Both the position numbers and the translations under genes were made by a program. From the NCBI RefSeq assembly GCF_003312875.1, contig NZ_CP015163.1, positions 5,146,001 through 5,210,000 of the forward strand: a stretch of DNA of 64,000 bases, given 5' to 3'. Every line of letters starts with the position of its first letter. Position 1 is the first letter of the stretch. The stretch is from Amycolatopsis albispora (lineage in GTDB: Bacteria; Actinomycetota; Actinomycetes; Mycobacteriales; Pseudonocardiaceae). The notes beneath the pieces were generated by a model. The model was not told the DNA's origin. It made no database searches and saw nothing but the letters and a program-made list of their open reading frames with translations. Shown here piece after piece: positions 28,471-37,277 of this stretch.

Positions 28471-30260
28471 GGCTCGATCGGCGCCCAGTCCGGCCCGGTC
28501 TCGCCCAGCTTCGCGTCGAGCTTGGCGAACAGCGGCGACGGCTTGGCCAGCGGACGCCCCACCTCGATCGGGGTGGACGCCCACGAAGCCTGCTCGGCCG
28601 CGTAGTCCCCGGTGAGGATCGGGTTCACGCGACCGTCGATGTCGAGGTCCTCGACGTCCTGCAGCTCCGGCTGCGCCGCCCAGACACCCGTGCCGCCGAG
28701 CGCCTCGTGCACCTTCTGCGCCGAGTGCGGCAGGAACGGCGTCAGCATGGTGTTCGCGTCGGAAACCACCTGCAGCGCGGTGTGCAGCACGCTGTCGCGC
28801 CGCTCGGGGTTCTCCTTGAGCTTCCACGGCTCCTGGTCGGACAGGTACTTGTTCGCCGCCGAGACCACCTTCATCGCCTCGCCGAGCGCCAGCTTGAACC
28901 GCGAGCGCGCGAGGTGCCCGCCGACGGTGTCGAACGCCTGCCGCGACAGCGCCTTCAGCTCCTCGTCGGCCGGCGCGGGCGCGGACGGCGCGGGCACGCC
29001 GCCGTTGTTCTTGTGCGCCATCGAGATCGACCGGTTGACCAGGTTGCCCCACTCGTTGGCCAGCTCGAAGTTGGTGCGCCGGACGAACTCGTCCCAGGTG
29101 AACGCGGTGTCCTGGGTTTCCGGCCCGGCCGCGGCGATGAAGTACCGCAGCGTGTCCGGGCCGTACTCGCGCAGGAAGTCGTTGACGTAGATGACCGTGC
29201 CGCGCGAGGTGGAGAACTTCGAGCCGCTCATGGTGAGGAACTCGCTGGAGACGATCTCGCTGGGCAGGTTCAGCTCGCCGTACGGGCCCGGCTCACCACC
29301 GCGGTCGCCCTGGCCGTTGTGCCCCATCAGCAGCGCGGGCCAGATCTGCGCGTGGAAGGTGATGTTGTCCTTGCCCATGAAGTAGTACGACCGGGCGTCC
29401 GGGTTGTTCCACCACTGCTGCCAGGCGTCGGGGTCGCCGGAGCGGCGCGCCCACTCCACGCTGGCCGAGAAGTAGCCGATGACCGCGTCGAACCACACGT
29501 AGAACCGCTTCATGCCCTGATCGCGCCAGCCGTCGAGCGGGATCTTCACGCCCCAGTCGAGGTCGCGGGTGATCGCCCTCGGCCGCATGTCGTCGACCAG
29601 GTTCTTGGTGAAGTTGAGGACGTTCGGCCGCCAGTCGGTCTTGGTGGACAGCCACTTGCCCAGGGTCTGGGTGAACGCGGGCAGGTCGAGGAAGTAGTGC
29701 TCGGTCTCGACGAACTTCGGGGTCTCGCCGTTGATCCGGGACTTCGGGTTGATCAGCTCGGCGGCGTCGAGCTGGTTGCCGCAGTTGTCGCACTGGTCGC
29801 CGCGGGCGCCGTCGTACCCGCAGATCGGGCAGGTGCCCTCGACGTAGCGGTCGGGCAGGGTGCGCCCGGTGGACGGGCTGATCGCCCCCCGCGTGGTCTT
29901 CGGCACCACGTACCCGTTGCGGTGCAGCGCCAGGAAGATCTGCTGGGTGACCGCGGCGTGGTTGCCGGTGCTGGTGCGGGTGAACAGGTCGTAGGTCAGG
30001 CCGAGGCCACGCAGGTCCTCACCGATCTGGCGGGTGTACTTGTCCGCCGTCTGCTGCGCGGTCAGGCCCTCCTTGTCGGCCTGCACGGTGATCGGCGTGC
30101 CGTGCTCGTCGGTGCCGGAGACCATGAGCACCCGGTGGCCGGCCATTCGCTGGTAGCGGGAGAAGACGTCGGACGGAACGCCGAAGCCGGACACGTGGCC
30201 GATGTGGCGGGGGCCGTTGGCGTAGGGCCAGGCCACCGCGGTCAACACAGGGGTGCTCAT
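28467..30260 (-). CDS. metG: Methionyl-tRNA synthetase
   Basis: MetRS charges tRNA-Met. The 597-residue protein carries the HIGH-type motif [10 protein letters not shown] near residue 17, a zinc knuckle [17 protein letters not shown] near 143, and KFSTSRG (the KMSKS variant) near 340. The anticodon-binding helical domain follows, and there is no C-terminal dimer domain. The start at 30260 is convincing by alignment with the usual [16 protein letters not shown]. It heads the metG-tatD operon and is divergent from the PadR gene 51 bases away. Confidence 0.98.
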   Translation of the reverse strand: MSTPVLTAVAWPYANGPRHIGHVSGFGVPSDVFSRYQRMAGHRVLMVSGTDEHGTPITVQADKEGLTAQQTADKYTRQIGEDLRGLGLTYDLFTRTSTGNHAAVTQQIFLALHRNGYVVPKTTRGAISPSTGRTLPDRYVEGTCPICGYDGARGDQCDNCGNQLDAAELINPKSRINGETPKFVETEHYFLDLPAFTQTLGKWLSTKTDWRPNVLNFTKNLVDDMRPRAITRDLDWGVKIPLDGWRDQGMKRFYVWFDAVIGYFSASVEWARRSGDPDAWQQWWNNPDARSYYFMGKDNITFHAQIWPALLMGHNGQGDRGGEPGPYGELNLPSEIVSSEFLTMSGSKFSTSRGTVIYVNDFLREYGPDTLRYFIAAAGPETQDTAFTWDEFVRRTNFELANEWGNLVNRSISMAHKNNGGVPAPSAPAPADEELKALSRQAFDTVGGHLARSRFKLALGEAMKVVSAANKYLSDQEPWKLKENPERRDSVLHTALQVVSDANTMLTPFLPHSAQKVHEALGGTGVWAAQPELQDVEDLDIDGRVNPILTGDYAAEQASWASTPIEVGRPLAKPSPLFAKLDAKLGETGPDWAPIEP

Positions 30261-30311
30261 ACCGGATTAGCCTACGGAAGCCGTCACTCGCGTTCTGTCC
30301 TGGGAGGCCCG

Positions 30312-30893
30312 TTGTCCGCGACCCGCTTGCTGGTGCTCGGCGTGGTGCGGATCAGCGGCCGCGCCCACGGCTACCAGGTGCGGCGGGAGCTGCTCAACTG
30401 GCGTGCGGACAGCTGGGCCAGCGTGCAGCCCGGCTCGATCTACCACGCGCTGAAGAAGATGGCGCGCGAAGAACTCCTGGAAGAGGTCGAGACCGAGTCG
30501 GGGCGCGGCCCGGACCGCGTGGCCTACCAGCTCACCGAAGCCGGTGAGCGCGAGTTCTTCCGGCTGCTGACCGGCGCGCTCACCGACGCCGACATCACCG
30601 GGCACGAGCTGTCCGCCGGCATCGTGCTGATGCCGATGCTGGAGCGCTCGCGCGCCATCGAGCTGCTGAAACTGCTGGAGGTCCGGCTCGACGGCGCGAC
30701 CGCGGAGACCGCGCACACCGCCGAGCACGCACGCGAGTGGGGGCACCCGCCGCACGTGGTGCGGATGTACGGGCTCTGGGGCGGGCTCACCGAAACCGTG
30801 CGCTCCTGGGTGCACGACCTGGTCACCGCGCTGGAGGCGGGCGAGTACCAGATGGCCGACGACGAGCCGCCCACCTTTCCCGTGCACCGGTAA
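30312..30893 (+). CDS. PadR family transcriptional regulator
   Basis: A 193-residue regulator. The winged helix is near residues 5-75 (LLVLGVVRISGRAHGYQVRRELLNW, SIYHALKKM) and a Vir_C-type helical C-terminal domain follows. TTG 30312 is the start because GGGAGG lies four bases upstream and homology begins there. The gene precedes a DrrAB-type ABC exporter in the same orientation with 80 bases between. PadR proteins in this position usually repress the exporter until a toxic ligand binds. Confidence 0.9.
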   Translation: MSATRLLVLGVVRISGRAHGYQVRRELLNWRADSWASVQPGSIYHALKKMAREELLEEVETESGRGPDRVAYQLTEAGEREFFRLLTGALTDADITGHELSAGIVLMPMLERSRAIELLKLLEVRLDGATAETAHTAEHAREWGHPPHVVRMYGLWGGLTETVRSWVHDLVTALEAGEYQMADDEPPTFPVHR

Positions 30894-30945
30894 TCCCGGT
30901 TGACCCGATCGCGATAGCCAGGGAACATACCGGTCGCTTCACTAG

Positions 30946-30955
30946 TCAAATTTGA
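30946..30955. promoter_or_regulatory. Candidate operator upstream of the ABC exporter
   Basis: TCAAATTTGA is a perfect 10-bp palindrome 18 bases upstream of the ATPase ATG, in an A/T-rich patch unusual for this sequence. It is a plausible PadR binding site. Confidence 0.4.
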
Positions 30956-30973
30956 TTACCGAGAGGGGAAGGC

Positions 30974-31960
30974 ATGATCACCGCACGCGGCCTCGCCAGG
31001 CGGTTCACCGCCCGTGGCCGCACGGTCGACGCCGTCAAGGGCGTCGACATCGATGTGGCCGAGGGGGAACTGGTCGGCTTCCTGGGGCCCAACGGGGCAG
31101 GCAAGACCACCACGCTCCGGATGCTCACCACGCTGCTCAAGCCGACTTCGGGGCAGGCCACCGTCGGCGGTTGCGATCTGCTGGCCGACCCGGTCGGGGT
31201 GCGCCGCCGCATCGGGTACGTCGCGCAGGCCGGCGGCACCTGGCAGGACTGCAAGGTGATCGAGGAGATCGAGATCCAGGGCAGGCTGTACGGACTGTCC
31301 AAGGCCGACTCGCTGGCCCGCGGCGCCGAACTGGCCGAGCAGCTGGACCTGGCCAGCCTGGACCAGCGCCAGACCAAAACGCTCTCCGGCGGCCAGCGCC
31401 GCCGCCTCGACATCGTGCTCGGCCTGATCCACCGGCCCGGCCTGGTTTTCCTGGACGAGCCGACCACCGCGCTGGACCCGCAGAGCCGCGCCAACCTGTG
31501 GGAGCACATCCGCGCGCTGCGCACGCAGCACGGCGTCACGGTCTTCCTGACCACGCACTACCTGGACGAGGCCGACTCGCTGTGCGACCGTGTGCTGGTC
31601 ATCGACAACGGCGAGATCGTCGCCGAGGGCACGCCCGACTCGCTCAAGGCGCGCGTCTCCGGTGACGGCGTGACCGTCGGCGTGCCCGCCGAGTCGGCCG
31701 CCGCCGCGGCCGAGATCGCCGGGCGGCTGACCGGCGCGCACGAGGTGTCCATTGTGGAGGACACGGTGCGCTTCCGGGTGCCGCGCGGTGACGTGGCGAT
31801 GCCCGAACTGCTGCGCGCGCTGGACACCGCGGGCATCACGATGGAGTCCATGCAGGTGCACCGGCCGACGCTGGATGACGTTTTCCTCACCCTGACCGGT
31901 CGTTCCCTGCGCGACGCCGAGGCCGCCACGCCCGCTCCGGAGGCCGCGAATGTTCCGTGA
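30974..31960 (+). CDS. DrrA-type ABC exporter ATP-binding protein
   Basis: A 328-residue ATPase that powers the adjacent membrane protein. Walker A is GPNGAGKTTTLRML near residue 38, the signature LSGGQRRRLDIVLGL near 138 and Walker B LVFLDEPTTALD near 158, followed by the DrrA-typical C-terminal domain (residues 225-315). ATG 30974 has GGGGAAGG upstream. The last 11 bases overlap the permease gene. DrrAB pairs export drugs or secondary metabolites. Confidence 0.94.
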   Translation: MITARGLARRFTARGRTVDAVKGVDIDVAEGELVGFLGPNGAGKTTTLRMLTTLLKPTSGQATVGGCDLLADPVGVRRRIGYVAQAGGTWQDCKVIEEIEIQGRLYGLSKADSLARGAELAEQLDLASLDQRQTKTLSGGQRRRLDIVLGLIHRPGLVFLDEPTTALDPQSRANLWEHIRALRTQHGVTVFLTTHYLDEADSLCDRVLVIDNGEIVAEGTPDSLKARVSGDGVTVGVPAESAAAAAEIAGRLTGAHEVSIVEDTVRFRVPRGDVAMPELLRALDTAGITMESMQVHRPTLDDVFLTLTGRSLRDAEAATPAPEAANVP

Positions 31961-32717
31961 CATCTGGCTGATCTTCAAGCGGGACATGACGCTGTCCCTG
32001 CGCAACCCGGCCTGGGTGCTGATCGGCATCATGCAGCCGCTGCTCTACCTGTTCTTCTTCGGGCCGCTGATGGAGAAGGTCGTGGAGAACACACCGGGCT
32101 TCCCGCCGGGCAACTCGTGGGCGGTGCTCACCCCGGCGATCATGGTGCAGACCGCGTTGTTCGGCACCTCGTTCGCCGGGTTCGGCCTGCTCGCCGAATA
32201 CCGCGCGGGCGTCACCGAGCGGTTCCGCGTGACGCCGATCAGCCGGGCGGCCCTGCTGCTCGGCAAGCTGCTCGCGGCCAGCTTCCAGGCGATCGTGCAG
32301 GCGCTGCTGATCATCGTGGTGGCGTTCCTGGTGTTCCCGCTGGACGCGCCGGTGACCGGGGTGCTGATGAGCCTGGTGATCGTGGCGCTGCTGGCGATCA
32401 CGCTCGGCTCGGCGTCCTATTCGGTGGCGCTGCTGATCAAGAGCGAGACCGCTTTCCCGGCGCTGCTGAACGCGGTGCTGATGCCGTTGCTGCTGCTGTC
32501 CGGGATCCTGGTGCCGATCACCACCGGGCTGGCCCCGGCGTGGTTGTACAACCTGTCGCGGATCAACCCGTTCTCGCACGTGGTCGACGCCGAGCGCGCG
32601 GCGTTCCGCGGGGACATCACGATGGACGCGTTGTTCACCGGTTGCGTGGCGCTGCTGGTGATGGCGGTGCTCTCCCTGTTCTGGGGCGTGCGGACGTTCC
32701 AGAAGGAAAACGCGTGA
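31950..32717 (+). CDS. DrrB-type ABC-2 exporter permease
   Basis: A 255-residue membrane protein with about six hydrophobic segments (for example WVLIGIMQPLLYLFFFGPL near 22 and LLLSGILVPITTGLAPAW near 173). It is an ABC-2 type permease; the substrate is unknown. It is translated from ATG 31950 inside the end of the ATPase gene. A terminator follows 34 bases after the stop, closing the unit. Confidence 0.93.
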   Translation: MFRDIWLIFKRDMTLSLRNPAWVLIGIMQPLLYLFFFGPLMEKVVENTPGFPPGNSWAVLTPAIMVQTALFGTSFAGFGLLAEYRAGVTERFRVTPISRAALLLGKLLAASFQAIVQALLIIVVAFLVFPLDAPVTGVLMSLVIVALLAITLGSASYSVALLIKSETAFPALLNAVLMPLLLLSGILVPITTGLAPAWLYNLSRINPFSHVVDAERAAFRGDITMDALFTGCVALLVMAVLSLFWGVRTFQKENA

Positions 32718-32750
32718 GCGGCTGACATTTTCGGACACGCTGGACCGGTG

Positions 32751-32787
32751 AGGCCACCATATGTGCTGATCGCACGTATGGTGGCCT
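32751..32787 (+). terminator. Intrinsic terminator after the ABC exporter
   Basis: AGGCCACCATA (32751-32761) pairs perfectly with TATGGTGGCCT (32777-32787); an inner GTGC/GCAC stem completes the hairpin, followed by TTTC. It separates the exporter from the GH25-like gene. Confidence 0.75.
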
Positions 32788-32814
32788 TTCACTTACCTCG
32801 GGGGGAGGAGGCGA

Positions 32815-33429
32815 ATGCGCGAACCCGAGCCCGAGCGCGGGATCAACCTGTCCCACCACGAAACGGTGGACGACTGGAAAACCGTGCGTGCCAACGGGGT
32901 GCTGTTCTCCAGCGTGACGATCACCGAGAGCACGAACTGGAGCGATACAGCGGCGATCCGCAACGTCCGGGCCGCGCAGTCGGCCGGGCTGCACACCGGC
33001 GCACGCCACTTCGCCCGGCCCGGTTCGGTGCACGAGCAGGTCACGCACTTCCTGCGCACGGCGAGCCCGCTCGGGGTGTTCGCGCCGGGTTCGCTGGCCC
33101 CGTCGCTGGACGTGCGCGCGCCCGGCATCAGCGACCGCTTCATCAAGTCCTGGATCCGCGGGCTGCGGCACGCGGCGAACATCAAGCGGGTACTGGTGTA
33201 CGCGGGCTACGAGCAGTGGCTGCACGAGTTGCACCCGGACAAGTGGGCCGATTCCGAAGTGGTGCTGTGGCTTGCCCGGCACAACGGGATCCCCGGCCGT
33301 CCCGGCTGGTTCCACTCGCGACTCGGCGTGCACCAGCACGGCAGCGGCGACGACGCACCCGGCTTCCACGGCGAGATCGGTTACGACGCCGTGGTGTACC
33401 CGTTCGTACTGGCGGACCTACTTCTCTAA
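32815..33429 (+). CDS. GH25 lysozyme-fold protein with altered catalytic residues
   Basis: A 204-residue protein that looks like a glycoside hydrolase family 25 barrel: GINLSHHETVDDW near the start, GVLFSSVTITES, AAQSAGLHTGARHFARPGS and VLVYAGYEQW. GH25 lysozymes usually start GIDVSHHQG and carry an acidic D-x-E pair; here the first Asp is Asn and the later site reads LDVRAPG, with Arg where Glu is expected. There is no signal peptide. ATG 32815 has GGGGAGGAGG upstream. It may bind rather than cut glycans. Its stop overlaps the convergent DUF4185 gene by 12 bases. Confidence 0.75.
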   Translation: MREPEPERGINLSHHETVDDWKTVRANGVLFSSVTITESTNWSDTAAIRNVRAAQSAGLHTGARHFARPGSVHEQVTHFLRTASPLGVFAPGSLAPSLDVRAPGISDRFIKSWIRGLRHAANIKRVLVYAGYEQWLHELHPDKWADSEVVLWLARHNGIPGRPGWFHSRLGVHQHGSGDDAPGFHGEIGYDAVVYPFVLADLLL

Positions 33430-34401
33430 CTTGCTCCTCATCAGGAACACGTTGTACGGCCCCCACTGCGAGATCAGGTAGTAGATCTCGTCGCCGTCGA
33501 GCGCCCACGGGTGCAGGTAACCGCCGTAGAGCGCGGGCCAGTCCTGTCCGGACACCACCACCTCGCCGTCGGACCACGGCCCTTCGAGCCGGTCCGCGGT
33601 GCGCAGCACGATCGCCGCGCGGTGCTCGTCGAGGTGCATCGCCAGCCAGCATCCGAAGTGGACGCTGTACTCCACGGACAGCTCGCCGACCGGGCCCGGC
33701 AGCACCGGCGCGGCGGCGAACTCGTCGCGGCCCCAGCCGTCGCCGGTCCAGTACCGGTAGGCCGCCGGTTCGAGCACGGACGCCGGGTCGACGCGGGCCA
33801 GGTAGGCCGGTCCGAAACGGCCGTTGGTGGTGCCGAACAGGTAGACGTGGTGGTCGTCGCGCGCGAACGAGCCGATCTGGAACGGGTGGTCGCGCTCGGC
33901 GCGGTTGATCCAGCGGGCGCGGGCCGGCTGCGCCCAGGTCTCGCCGCCGTCGTCGGACACCGCGATGCCGCCGTAGTTGGTGTGCCACTGGCCGGGCGGT
34001 CCCCAACTGCGGACCGACATGTAGTGCACGTACTGCCTGCCGTCGATCGCGATACCGGCGTTGGGAATGATCGTCCACTCGTCACGCGGGTCGGCCGAGG
34101 CGAGCACCTGCGCGGCCAGCCCGTCCTCCCTGGTGACCACGCCGTCCAGCACCAGCCCGTGCGACAGGTCTCGCTGGGACGAATGGGCGAGCACGTTGCA
34201 CCGCCAGTCCGCCTCCGGCGGCCCGGCCCCGTCACCACCCCAGCCCGCGCCGTAGGTGTCGCCGAACAGCACCAGCACCCGGCCGTCCCCGGCGTCCCAG
34301 AGCACGCCGAGATCGGTGGCGTGGATGCCGAACCGCTCGTCGGTGCCCGTGCCGGCCCCGGTGACCTGTGCCACTCGCGTGGTTTCCAGTACTCGGACCA
34401 T
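33418..34401 (-). CDS. DUF4185 domain protein (predicted beta-propeller)
   Basis: A 327-residue protein with blade-like repeats: LGVLWDAGDGRVLVLFGDTYGAGWG, GGIAVSDDGGETW, HHVYLFGTTNGRFGPAYLARV and GYLHPWALDGDEIYYLIS. These fit the DUF4185 family, a glycosidase-like five-bladed propeller of unknown activity. ATG 34401 is chosen at MVRVLETTRV; an upstream frame adds 10 residues. No signal peptide is seen. It is divergent from pabB. Confidence 0.8.
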   Translation of the reverse strand: MVRVLETTRVAQVTGAGTGTDERFGIHATDLGVLWDAGDGRVLVLFGDTYGAGWGGDGAGPPEADWRCNVLAHSSQRDLSHGLVLDGVVTREDGLAAQVLASADPRDEWTIIPNAGIAIDGRQYVHYMSVRSWGPPGQWHTNYGGIAVSDDGGETWAQPARARWINRAERDHPFQIGSFARDDHHVYLFGTTNGRFGPAYLARVDPASVLEPAAYRYWTGDGWGRDEFAAAPVLPGPVGELSVEYSVHFGCWLAMHLDEHRAAIVLRTADRLEGPWSDGEVVVSGQDWPALYGGYLHPWALDGDEIYYLISQWGPYNVFLMRSKLEK

Positions 34402-34420
34402 GCCCCGACGGTAGGTCACA

Positions 34421-35698
34421 ATGGCCGCCATGCGGTTGGTGCGCGCGGCGATGCACTCGACGGTGGCGCCCGAGGTGGCGCTGTCGCTGCTCGACGCGCG
34501 CGCCCGCGCCCGCGGCCTGCCGCCACCGGCCGCGTTGTCGGGCGAGTGGTTCGGCTCGCGCGCGGTGCTCGCGCCCAGCGTGGCGATCGGCGAGGTGGCG
34601 CCCGATTCGGCGTATTCGCTGCCGATGCTCCCGGTGGACGGCGTGGTGCCCGGCGCGATCGGCGGCGGCTGGTTCGGTTACCTGTCCTACGACCTGACCG
34701 ATCCCAGCGGGCGGCGCACGCCACTTCCCCGAGCCGCCTGGGGCTGGGCGGATCACGTGTTGCGATTGGACAGTGACGGCACGTGGTGGTTCGAAGCGCT
34801 GGTCGACGGCGACGAGCCGCACGAACTCCGGCAGGAACTCGAAGCCGTGTTGCGCGGGGTGCCGCCCCGGCACGGCTGGACGCCCACCGAACTGCACCGG
34901 CCACTGCCCGCCGAGCACCACGACGCGGTGAAGGCTTGCGTGCACGCGATCGAAGCGGGCGAACTGTTCCAGGCGAACATCTGCACGCGCTTCTCGGCCG
35001 CCTTCGACGGCAACGCCGCCGAGCTGTTCGGCGAAGGCACCCGGCGGCTGCGGCCGCGGCGAGCCGCGTTCCTCACCGGCGACTGGGGTTCGGTGGTTTC
35101 CCTGTCGCCGGAGCTGTTCCTCGCCCGGCACGGCGATCTGGTCCGCTCCACGCCGATCAAGGGCACGCTCCCCCGCCGCGGCCCGGACGACGACCACCTG
35201 GCCGGGCTGCTGCGGCAGTCCGAAAAGGACGTCGCGGAGAATGTGATGATCACCGACCTGGTGCGCAACGACCTCGGCCGGGTCTGCGCGGTCGGCAGTG
35301 TCCGGGTGCCCGAGCTGCTCGCCGTGCGCCCGGCGCCCGGCGTCTGGCATCTGGAGTCCACTGTGGAGGGTCGGGTGGTCACCGGGGACGCCGCGCTGCT
35401 CGAAGCCACCTTCCCGCCCGGCTCGGTGACCGGCGCGCCGAAGATCCGCGCGCTCGACCTGATCGCGGAACTCGAGCCCGTGCCGCGCGGGGTGTACACC
35501 GGCGCGATGGGGCTGGTCTCCCCGGTCGCCGGGCTCGAGCTGAACGTCGCGATCCGCACCTTCGAACTGCACGCGGGCCGGCTGTGGCTGGGGGTCGGCG
35601 GCGGCATCACCGCCGACTCCGACCCGGCCCGCGAATGGCAGGAGTGCCTGCACAAGGCGGCACCGCTGGACCGGCTGCTGGCTACGCCCTGGGGTTGA
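34421..35698 (+). CDS. pabB: Aminodeoxychorismate synthase component I
   Basis: PabB aminates chorismate for folate (p-aminobenzoate) synthesis. The 425-residue protein has the chorismate-binding fold: FQANICTRFSA near 185, STPIKGTLPR near 243 with the PIKGT Lys typical of PabB, ENVMITDLVRNDLGRV near 272, FPPGSVTGAPKIRALDLI near 330 and IRTFELHAGRLWLGVGGGI. ATG 34421 or ATG 34430 could start it. It lies between metG and rsmI as in mycobacteria. No pabA or pabC is adjacent. Confidence 0.93.
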   Translation: MAAMRLVRAAMHSTVAPEVALSLLDARARARGLPPPAALSGEWFGSRAVLAPSVAIGEVAPDSAYSLPMLPVDGVVPGAIGGGWFGYLSYDLTDPSGRRTPLPRAAWGWADHVLRLDSDGTWWFEALVDGDEPHELRQELEAVLRGVPPRHGWTPTELHRPLPAEHHDAVKACVHAIEAGELFQANICTRFSAAFDGNAAELFGEGTRRLRPRRAAFLTGDWGSVVSLSPELFLARHGDLVRSTPIKGTLPRRGPDDDHLAGLLRQSEKDVAENVMITDLVRNDLGRVCAVGSVRVPELLAVRPAPGVWHLESTVEGRVVTGDAALLEATFPPGSVTGAPKIRALDLIAELEPVPRGVYTGAMGLVSPVAGLELNVAIRTFELHAGRLWLGVGGGITADSDPAREWQECLHKAAPLDRLLATPWG

Positions 35699-36641
35699 GC
35701 AGCAGCTTGCCGGTGGTCGCGCGGGATCGGATGTCCTCGTGCGCCCGGCGGGCGTCGGCCAGCGCGTACTCGCCGCCGTTGATCGCCTTGACCTGACCGC
35801 TCTTCGCCAGGTCGAACAGCTCGGCGAGGCCGCGCTCGAACACGCCGCCCGGCAGGCGCAGCGCGTGCGGCAGCCAGATGCCGGAGATGGTGGTCGAATG
35901 GCCGAGCAGGTTGCGCAGCTCGACCGGCTTCGGCTGCTCGCGGCTGGCCATGCCGTAGAAGGCGAGGCGGCCGAACGGCGCGAGCGCGGCGATGCTCTCG
36001 TCGGTGATGCGACCGCCGGTCATGTCGAGCACGATGTCCACCCGCTTGCCACCGTTGGCCTCGCGCAGCACGTCGGTCATGTTCTCGGCCCGCGAGTCCA
36101 CCGCCACGTCGGCGCCGAGGTCGACGGCCAGCTCGCGCTTGTCCTCGGAACTGGCGGTCGCGATCACGCGGCCCGCGCCCCACGCCTTCGCCAGCTGCAC
36201 GGCGAGCGAGCCGACGCCACCGGCGGCCGCGTGCACGACCACCGACTCACCGGCCTCCAGGTGCGCGTTCTTGCGGAGCAGCAGCCACGCGGTCATGCCC
36301 TGCGCGATGAACGCGAGCGCCGCGGTGTCGTCGACGCCGTCCGGCACCTCGTAGGTGGTCGCTTCCGGCGCGATGGCCTTCTCCGCGTAACCGCCCGCCT
36401 TGTGGAGCAACGCCACCACGCGCCTGCCGTCCGGCGTGCGGCCGACCACCTCACCACCGGGCACCAGCGGCAGCTCGGTCGGCGCGAGATAGCTGTTCTC
36501 GGCCTGGTGCGTGTCGGCGTAGTTGACGCCGGCGTGGTCGACCTCGATCAGCACCTCACCGGGGCCGGGCTCCGGATCGGGCAGCTCCACCAGCTTCAGG
36601 ACCTCGGGTCCGCCGAACTCGGTCACCTGCACAGCACGCAT
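35682..36641 (-). CDS. Quinone oxidoreductase / zinc-independent alcohol dehydrogenase family
   Basis: A 319-residue MDR-superfamily reductase: MRAVQVTEFGGPEVLKL, GEVLIEVDHAGVNYADTHQ, then the NADPH-binding AAAGGVGSLAVQLAKAWGA near residue 145. There are no zinc-ligand Cys clusters, so it is of the quinone oxidoreductase (QOR) type. It is divergent from a TetR gene with a perfect palindrome between them, so it is the likely target. Its 3' end overlaps pabB by 17 bases. Confidence 0.92.
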   Translation of the reverse strand: MRAVQVTEFGGPEVLKLVELPDPEPGPGEVLIEVDHAGVNYADTHQAENSYLAPTELPLVPGGEVVGRTPDGRRVVALLHKAGGYAEKAIAPEATTYEVPDGVDDTAALAFIAQGMTAWLLLRKNAHLEAGESVVVHAAAGGVGSLAVQLAKAWGAGRVIATASSEDKRELAVDLGADVAVDSRAENMTDVLREANGGKRVDIVLDMTGGRITDESIAALAPFGRLAFYGMASREQPKPVELRNLLGHSTTISGIWLPHALRLPGGVFERGLAELFDLAKSGQVKAINGGEYALADARRAHEDIRSRATTGKLLLNPRA

Positions 36642-36665
36642 TCCAGCCAGCCTTTCCCTCGTCGA

Positions 36666-36692
36666 ATGAGACGATCCTACCGATCGTCTCAT
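36666..36692. promoter_or_regulatory. Palindromic operator between qor-like gene and tetR
   Basis: ATGAGACGATC (36666-36676) and GATCGTCTCAT (36682-36692) form a perfect 11-bp inverted repeat with a 5-bp spacer. It fills the 60-base space between the two divergent starts, and a further GAGAC half-site lies at 36695-36699. It is very likely the binding site of the adjacent TetR protein. Confidence 0.75.
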
Positions 36693-36701
36693 GGTGAGAC
36701 A

Positions 36702-37277
36702 ATGTCGTGTTATGTTCCATACGTGGTCTCCACCAAACCGGACGTGACGGACGCGTTCCAGCTGGCGCGGCAGTGGTTCCTGGCCGGGCGGCGGATCGAC
36801 ATGCAGGAGCTGGCCGCCGAGCTGAAGGTCGGGCGGGCCACGCTGTTCCGGTGGGTCGGCAACCGGGAGCAGCTGCTCGGCGAGGTCATCTGGTCGATCA
36901 CCGAGCGCACCTTCGACCGGCACAACCGCGCGGTCGGCGGCTCGGGCGGGGCGCGGATCGCCGAGGTCGTCGGCACCTACGTGCGCACGGTCAACAACGA
37001 CGGGCCGTTCCGCGCGTTCCTGCGCCGCGAGCCGGAACGCGCGCTGCGGCTGCTCACCACGAAGGCCAGCCTGGTGCAGCGCCGCACCATCGCGGCGGTC
37101 GAGTCGATGCTGACCGAGGAGATCGACCGGGGCGCGCTGGAACCGCCGCTGCCGGTGCACGACCTGGCCTACCTGATCGTGCGGATCGCCGAGTCGTTCA
37201 TCTACACCGACATCATCTCCGGCGAGGAACCCGACGCCGACAAGGCGCGAGAGGCCGTCGCCGCGTTACTTCGCTGA
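36702..37277 (+). CDS. QsdR-like TetR family regulator
   Basis: A regulator of about 191 residues with helix-turn-helix near 25-55 (IDMQELAAELKVGRATLFRWVGNREQLL). It resembles the QsdR group of TetR proteins, first described for a lactone-degrading operon in Rhodococcus. ATG 36702 gives MSCYVPYVVSTKP; GTG 36723 is an alternative. It is divergent from the quinone oxidoreductase, with a palindrome between, and should repress both. The stop overlaps convergent rsmI by 12 bases. Confidence 0.87.
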   Translation: MSCYVPYVVSTKPDVTDAFQLARQWFLAGRRIDMQELAAELKVGRATLFRWVGNREQLLGEVIWSITERTFDRHNRAVGGSGGARIAEVVGTYVRTVNNDGPFRAFLRREPERALRLLTTKASLVQRRTIAAVESMLTEEIDRGALEPPLPVHDLAYLIVRIAESFIYTDIISGEEPDADKAREAVAALLR

